Assembly: GCA_002385545.1 (NCBI GenBank)
Contig: DGDR01000244.1
Span: forward strand, 1-44,637
Direction of reading: 5' to 3'
Source of the DNA: Clostridium sp. UBA3947
GTDB lineage: Bacteria; Bacillota; Clostridia; Clostridiales; Clostridiaceae
DNA length: 44,637 bases
Position 1 is the stretch's first letter. The number at the start of each line of letters is the position of its first letter. Below are positions 41,522 through 44,637 of the stretch, piece after piece. The translations under genes and the position numbers were made by a program. The notes under the pieces are model-generated. The model saw nothing but the letters and a program-made list of their open reading frames with translations. It ran no database searches and was not told the origin of the DNA.

Positions 41522-41552
41522 GTAATTTAAGAAGCTTCAAACGCATATTTAT
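41522..41552 (+). promoter_or_regulatory. Weak sigma-E-like promoter of spoIIID
   Basis: GTAATTT (41522-41528), 15 bases, CATATTTAT (41544-41552) loosely fits sigma-E boxes. spoIIID is sigma-E-dependent in Bacillus. Low certainty. Confidence 0.25.
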
Positions 41553-41581
41553 AAATAATAGAGAGTTAAGGAGGTAGCACT

Positions 41582-41836
41582 TTGAAAGACTATATAGAAG
41601 AAAGAGTTCTTGAAGTCGCTAACTATATTATAGATTCTAAAGCAACAATTCGTAAAACAGCTAAAATTTTTGGTGTCAGCAAAAGCACCATTCATAAAGA
41701 TATGACTGAAAGATTGCCCAAAATAAATCCTACCATTGCAAAAGAAGCTAAGCTTATATTAGATTTAAATAAATCAGAAAGACACATTCGAGGCGGCAAA
41801 GCTACAAAAATGAAATATAAAGCTATTGAAGGTTAG
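41582..41836 (+). CDS. spoIIID: Sporulation transcription factor SpoIIID
   Basis: A small helix-turn-helix regulator that switches mother-cell genes from the sigma-E to the sigma-K stage. The 84-residue product matches the family throughout: DYIEERVLEVANYIIDSKAT, the recognition helix VSKSTIHKDMTERLP and the basic tail RHIRGGKATKMKYK. TTG start at 41582 after AAGGAGG. It is followed by mbl as in Bacillus. Confidence 0.97.
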   Translation: MKDYIEERVLEVANYIIDSKATIRKTAKIFGVSKSTIHKDMTERLPKINPTIAKEAKLILDLNKSERHIRGGKATKMKYKAIEG

Positions 41837-41854
41837 ACTCATTACTAGTATAAT
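41826..41854 (+). promoter_or_regulatory. Sigma-A promoter of mbl inside the spoIIID 3' end
   Basis: TTGAAG (41826-41831), 17 bases, TATAAT (41849-41854). The -35 lies in the last codons of spoIIID. It would let mbl be transcribed in growing cells independently of the sporulation genes upstream. Confidence 0.7.
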
Positions 41855-41925
41855 ATTAAGAGAAATTTGTAATGATATAGCAAATTAAATAAAAAAGTGT
41901 TATATAGGTAGGAGTGGGTTTAACG

Positions 41926-42945
41926 ATGTGGTTTTTTGGTATGGGTGCAGATATGGGCATAGATTTAGGCACAGCAACAGTATTGGTGTATGTGAAAGGT
42001 AAGGGAATAGTTTTACAGGAACCATCTGTTGTAGCCTTAGATAAGGTTAATAATAAGGTTTTAGCAGTAGGCGAAGAAGCTAGACAGATGATAGGAAGAA
42101 CACCTGGTAATATTGTTGCTATAAGGCCTTTGCGTGATGGTGTTATTTCTGATTATGACATTACAGAAAAAATGCTCAAATATTTCATTAAAAAGGCATG
42201 TGGAAAGAGAAGAATTTCTGCACCTAGAGTTATGGTCTGTGTACCTTGTGAAGCCACAGAAGTGGAAAAAAGAGCTGTTAAAGATGCAGCTATTAATGCA
42301 GGAGCAAAAAGGGTTTGGCTAATTGAAGAGCCTATTGCAGCTGCAATAGGTGCAGGGCTCGATATAACAAAAGCTAGTGGAAATATGATTATTGACATAG
42401 GAGGCGGTACTACAGATATTGCCGTTATATCCTTAGATGGCATGGTAGTAAGAAACTCAATAAAAATTGCAGGAGACCATTTTGATGAAGCTATTATAGG
42501 ATATATAAGAAAAAAGCATAAGTTAATGATTGGTGAAAGAACTGCAGAAAGTATGAAAATAACTATAGGAACTGCATATAAAAGAGATGACAATACTACT
42601 ATGGAAGTTAGGGGTAGAGATTTAATAACAGGACTACCTAAAAATCTAACGGTTCATTCAGAAGAGATCGCAGAAGCCTTGGATGAGACTGTTACAGCTA
42701 TAGTAGAATGTACTCATTCTGTTTTAGAAAAAACGCCTCCAGAATTGGCCGCCGATATAATGGAAAAGGGAATAATGATGACAGGAGGAGGTTCTTTACT
42801 TCACGGACTAGATGAAAGAATATCTAAAGTCACAAAGATTCCTGTAAGAATAGCAGAAAATCCAGTAGAGTGTGTTGCTATTGGAACAGGAAAAGCCTTG
42901 GACTACCTTGATGATTTAGATTATAATAATTATGGTTCATTATAA
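41926..42945 (+). CDS. mbl: Rod-shape actin homologue, MreB/Mbl family
   Basis: A bacterial actin that guides lateral wall synthesis. The 339-residue product has the phosphate-1 motif DMGIDLGTATVLVYVKGKGIVLQEPSVVA, IDIGGGTTDIAVISL (phosphate 2) and MTGGGSLLHGLDERI (adenosine site). The place after spoIIID suggests Mbl rather than MreB, but the two are hard to separate by eye. AGGAG at 41910-41914 precedes ATG 41926; GTG 41914 in frame overlaps it. Confidence 0.93.
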   Translation: MWFFGMGADMGIDLGTATVLVYVKGKGIVLQEPSVVALDKVNNKVLAVGEEARQMIGRTPGNIVAIRPLRDGVISDYDITEKMLKYFIKKACGKRRISAPRVMVCVPCEATEVEKRAVKDAAINAGAKRVWLIEEPIAAAIGAGLDITKASGNMIIDIGGGTTDIAVISLDGMVVRNSIKIAGDHFDEAIIGYIRKKHKLMIGERTAESMKITIGTAYKRDDNTTMEVRGRDLITGLPKNLTVHSEEIAEALDETVTAIVECTHSVLEKTPPELAADIMEKGIMMTGGGSLLHGLDERISKVTKIPVRIAENPVECVAIGTGKALDYLDDLDYNNYGSL

Positions 42946-42974
42946 TAGTATGATATATTTAAATATTGATTTTT

Positions 42975-43015
42975 AGATTTGCGAATGTACCCATATACAT
43001 TCGCAAATCTTTTTA
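42975..43015 (+). terminator. Intrinsic terminator after mbl
   Basis: A perfect 15-bp stem (42975-42989 with 42996-43010, loop CCCATA) followed by TTTTT. On the - strand no T-run follows, so it mainly serves mbl and only adds a 3' hairpin to convergent yyaC. Confidence 0.9.
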
Positions 43016-43555
43016 ATAAGGTTTTTTAAACCGATTATTTGTCAGGTATATTGCATGAATAAGACTATCAGCGATTACTTTAGACATTTCCATTACTAGA
43101 TTTAATCTAATGGTTCTATTGGTAAAAAGTTCGTTGTTATCTGTTGAATCTACTATACCAATTATAGAGCTTTCTCCTACGTCTGGTAGCGACTTGCCTA
43201 CACCCTTTCCGGGGTGAATGGGATAATTCCTTCCTTGAATTTCTCCAATACTATCGCTATCTCCTAAACAGGCATCGATTCCAATAATATTGGCTTTGGG
43301 GTGAAGAGTTTTTATCTCTTGAATCTTTTTTTCAAGATTTAATGCATGTATAGGTTCTGATACAGAACCATACACTGGTAGTGGAAAATTTCTGCATTGC
43401 AAAAATGTTCCAACTAGTGGACCAAGGCAATCACCAATACATCTATCAGTTCCTATACAGACAATAATAGTATTCTTGTCTATATAGTCTTTAATAAAAT
43501 AGGCTAACTCATAATATGCTAGTTCATCTTTATAATGTATTTTAACTTTATTCAA
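43013..43555 (-). CDS. yyaC: YyaC family (DUF1256) spore protease-like protein
   Basis: A 180-residue protein with the YyaC hallmarks VCIGTDRCIGDCLGPLVGTFL and IGIDACLGDSDSIGEI, and VGKSLPDVGESSIIGIVD. The fold is related to the germination protease GPR and hydrogenase maturation proteases; in Bacillus yyaC is a forespore gene whose substrate is not settled. The start is TTG 43555, eight bases after GGGGGTG; an ATG nearby is out of frame. It converges on mbl. Confidence 0.88.
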   Translation of the reverse strand: MNKVKIHYKDELAYYELAYFIKDYIDKNTIIVCIGTDRCIGDCLGPLVGTFLQCRNFPLPVYGSVSEPIHALNLEKKIQEIKTLHPKANIIGIDACLGDSDSIGEIQGRNYPIHPGKGVGKSLPDVGESSIIGIVDSTDNNELFTNRTIRLNLVMEMSKVIADSLIHAIYLTNNRFKKPY

Positions 43556-43690
43556 GCATTCAACACCCCCTCATTAATATATATGAAAAAATATCTGGAA
43601 TATTAAATAAAATTAGAATAAAAAGATTAAAAAATGAAAAAATGAAAGATAGTAGTAAAAACTATAAAAATATATTAGATAAGGGTGAGA

Positions 43691-44347
43691 ATGTTGAGGT
43701 ATAAAGTTTTATCTTTTGTAGTTATAATTTGCACAATTGTATCTGCTTACATAATGCTTTCAAGCAATAGTAATATGGTAAACTATGGGGAGAACAATGA
43801 ATCAGTCTTACTTGATGATAGCAAAGTTGATGAAAGAGAGAATATAAAAGAAAATAATGACCTTAAGAAGGAAAAAGCTGAAAGCAATAAAACTACAAAA
43901 AAGGATGCAAATCAGAAGGAAGAAGTGAATAAGAATAAAGCTACTTTAGAAGAAGATAAAAGGGAAAATGAGCAGGCTAGTGAGGAGCGGGTGAAAGGGG
44001 ATAAGTTTGTGGTTGTTGATAAAAGGCAGGAGGAAAATAAAGGAGAGGAAGAGGATATCACAGATTATCCTGAAAGTGCAGCGGTATTTAAGGTTGAATC
44101 TAGTAAAATATTAGAAAATCTTAGTCTCAGCGAGAAAACTAAATTGCTATTATTAAGACGAAAAATATCTCCAGTAGATTATGCTAAAATTAATAATTAT
44201 CTCCTTGATAAAAATTCAACTAGAGGCATAATAAAAACATTTTCTTTACTGAAGGAAAGATTAAGCGATGAGGATTATAATGAAGTTAAGGACATAGCTT
44301 CAAAATATATAAATGTAGATTATATAGAGGAGTATATATCAGAGTAA
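43691..44347 (+). CDS. Hypothetical anchored protein with charged linker and helical C-terminal domain
   Basis: About 218 residues, not recognised. One N-terminal membrane helix (YKVLSFVVIICTIVSAYIML), a very charged Lys/Glu/Asn-rich segment with low complexity (about 45-118), then a C-terminal helical domain (about 130-218, with KILENLSLSEKTKLLLLRRK and KERLSDEDYNEVKDIASKYI). The layout suggests an extracytoplasmic domain on a flexible stalk. AAGGGTGAG fits ATG 43691; GTG 43685 lies inside it. No partner can be inferred, though spore genes lie upstream. Confidence 0.65.
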   Translation: MLRYKVLSFVVIICTIVSAYIMLSSNSNMVNYGENNESVLLDDSKVDERENIKENNDLKKEKAESNKTTKKDANQKEEVNKNKATLEEDKRENEQASEERVKGDKFVVVDKRQEENKGEEEDITDYPESAAVFKVESSKILENLSLSEKTKLLLLRRKISPVDYAKINNYLLDKNSTRGIIKTFSLLKERLSDEDYNEVKDIASKYINVDYIEEYISE

Positions 44348-44457
44348 GAAAGTTAAGAAAAGTAGATAAATAAAATATATATAAGTCTGAGAGGAAGAAA
44401 AACAGCGATAATTTGAGCAAAAACGTTTTAATCTTATATAATAAGCTATTTTAGCAG

Positions 44458-44486
44458 TTGAATTGTGCTTAACTTCTAGGTATACT
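44458..44486 (+). promoter_or_regulatory. Strong sigma-A promoter of the tRNA cluster
   Basis: TTGAAT (44458-44463), 17 bases, TATACT (44481-44486). Its position about 30 bases before the tRNA suits a stable-RNA promoter. Confidence 0.7.
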
Positions 44487-44523
44487 ATTCCTTGTCGACA
44501 GCCCTGTGCTGTGGAAATTAATT

Positions 44524-44599
44524 GCTGGCATAGCTCAATTGGCAGAGCAGCTGACTTGTAATCAGCAGGTTGTAGGTTCGATTCCTATTGCCAGCTCCA
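44524..44599 (+). tRNA. tRNA-Thr (TGT)
   Basis: A complete cloverleaf: acceptor GCTGGCA pairs with TGCCAGC, discriminator T and encoded CCA at 44597-44599. The D-arm is GCTC...GAGC, the anticodon stem CTGA/TCAG with loop CTTGTAA gives anticodon TGT (44557-44559), and the T-arm contains GGTTCGATTCC. It reads threonine ACA codons. Confidence 0.95.
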
Positions 44600-44607
44600 T
44601 TTATTAA

Positions 44608-44637
44608 GGAGGAGTTCCCGAGTGGCCAAAGGGGGCA
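44608..44637 (+). tRNA. tRNA-Tyr, 5' part only (window ends)
   Basis: The window ends 30 bases into a second tRNA. GGAGGAGTTCCCG AGTGGCC then AAAGGG is typical of bacterial tRNA-Tyr, a class II tRNA; tRNA-Ser and tRNA-Leu are less good fits. The anticodon lies outside the window, so identity is inferred from the 5' half. Confidence 0.75.

Noticed and set aside
43561..43640. Sigma-F or sigma-G promoter for yyaC on the - strand
   Set aside because: CATATATA-like sequence is present but no -35 box lies at the right distance.
44608..44637. Second tRNA read as tRNA-Ser
   Set aside because: The TTCCCGAGTGGCC-AAAGGG pattern fits bacterial tRNA-Tyr better than tRNA-Ser; the anticodon is outside the window so it stays provisional.

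Overview
The window looks like chromosomal DNA from an anaerobic, endospore-forming member of Clostridium in the broad sense. The sequence is strongly AT-rich and carries Clostridium-type sporulation and germination genes (sipL, gerK-type operon, spoIIR, ypeB, spoIID, spoIIQ, spoIIID, yyaC). It also has a clostridial thiolase gene with a Rex-type redox operator, and strong AGGAGG-type ribosome sites with frequent TTG and GTG starts. I see no insertion sequence, prophage, CRISPR array or rRNA. Most genes are on the + strand; only a glycosyltransferase gene, rpmE and yyaC are on the - strand.

Layout. 1-5353: sipL (spore coat/cortex assembly), then cyanophycinase (cphB) and cyanophycin synthetase (cphA). 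5435-6277: ispE. 6472-10427: a germinant-receptor operon made of a small two-helix protein followed by gerA-, gerB- and gerC-type subunits, then spoIIR. 11155-13872: a convergent UgtP/MGDG-synthase-like glycosyltransferase and a divergent ypeB. 13965-15299: three small proteins. 15664-24921: housekeeping block of rho, rpmE, a DUF1385-PrmC fusion, prfA, a membrane protein, a ZIP transporter, a Sua5/YwlC-type protein, a YwlE-like phosphatase, rpiB and upp. 25111-27815: a deaminase, a WecA/TagO-type transferase and UDP-GlcNAc 2-epimerase. 28057-29235: thiolase. 30308-36873: the complete F1Fo ATP synthase operon atpI-B-E-F-H-A-G-D-C. 37233-42945: ywmB, murA, spoIID, spoIIQ, spoIIID, mbl, an order shared with Bacillus. 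43013-44637: yyaC, an unrecognised charged protein, tRNA-Thr and the start of a probable tRNA-Tyr.

How the genes fit together. Translation termination is concentrated at 17.8-20.8 kb, where PrmC methylates the GGQ of the release factor encoded next door. The ywlC-ywlE-rpiB-upp block followed by wall-precursor genes and the atp operon resembles the Bacillus ywl-upp-atp region. Sporulation genes recur across the window. Upstream of several of them I can read candidate promoters of the expected compartment type: sigma-F-like for spoIIR and spoIIQ, sigma-G-like for ypeB, sigma-E-like for spoIID and, less clearly, for sipL and cphB.

The most unexplained signals are five blocks of a degenerate 7-bp repeat (consensus TCTRAYN) that occur only between genes; a long, foldable 5' leader of the thiolase gene behind a near-perfect Rex operator; an ATP synthase epsilon subunit lacking the whole C-terminal helical domain; a SpoIIQ whose LytM zinc site is degenerate; and a small gene whose ribosome site lies inside a terminator-like hairpin. 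I found no clearly new multi-gene system. Most of the window is conserved core genome, and the novelty lies in the non-coding elements and in a few odd proteins.
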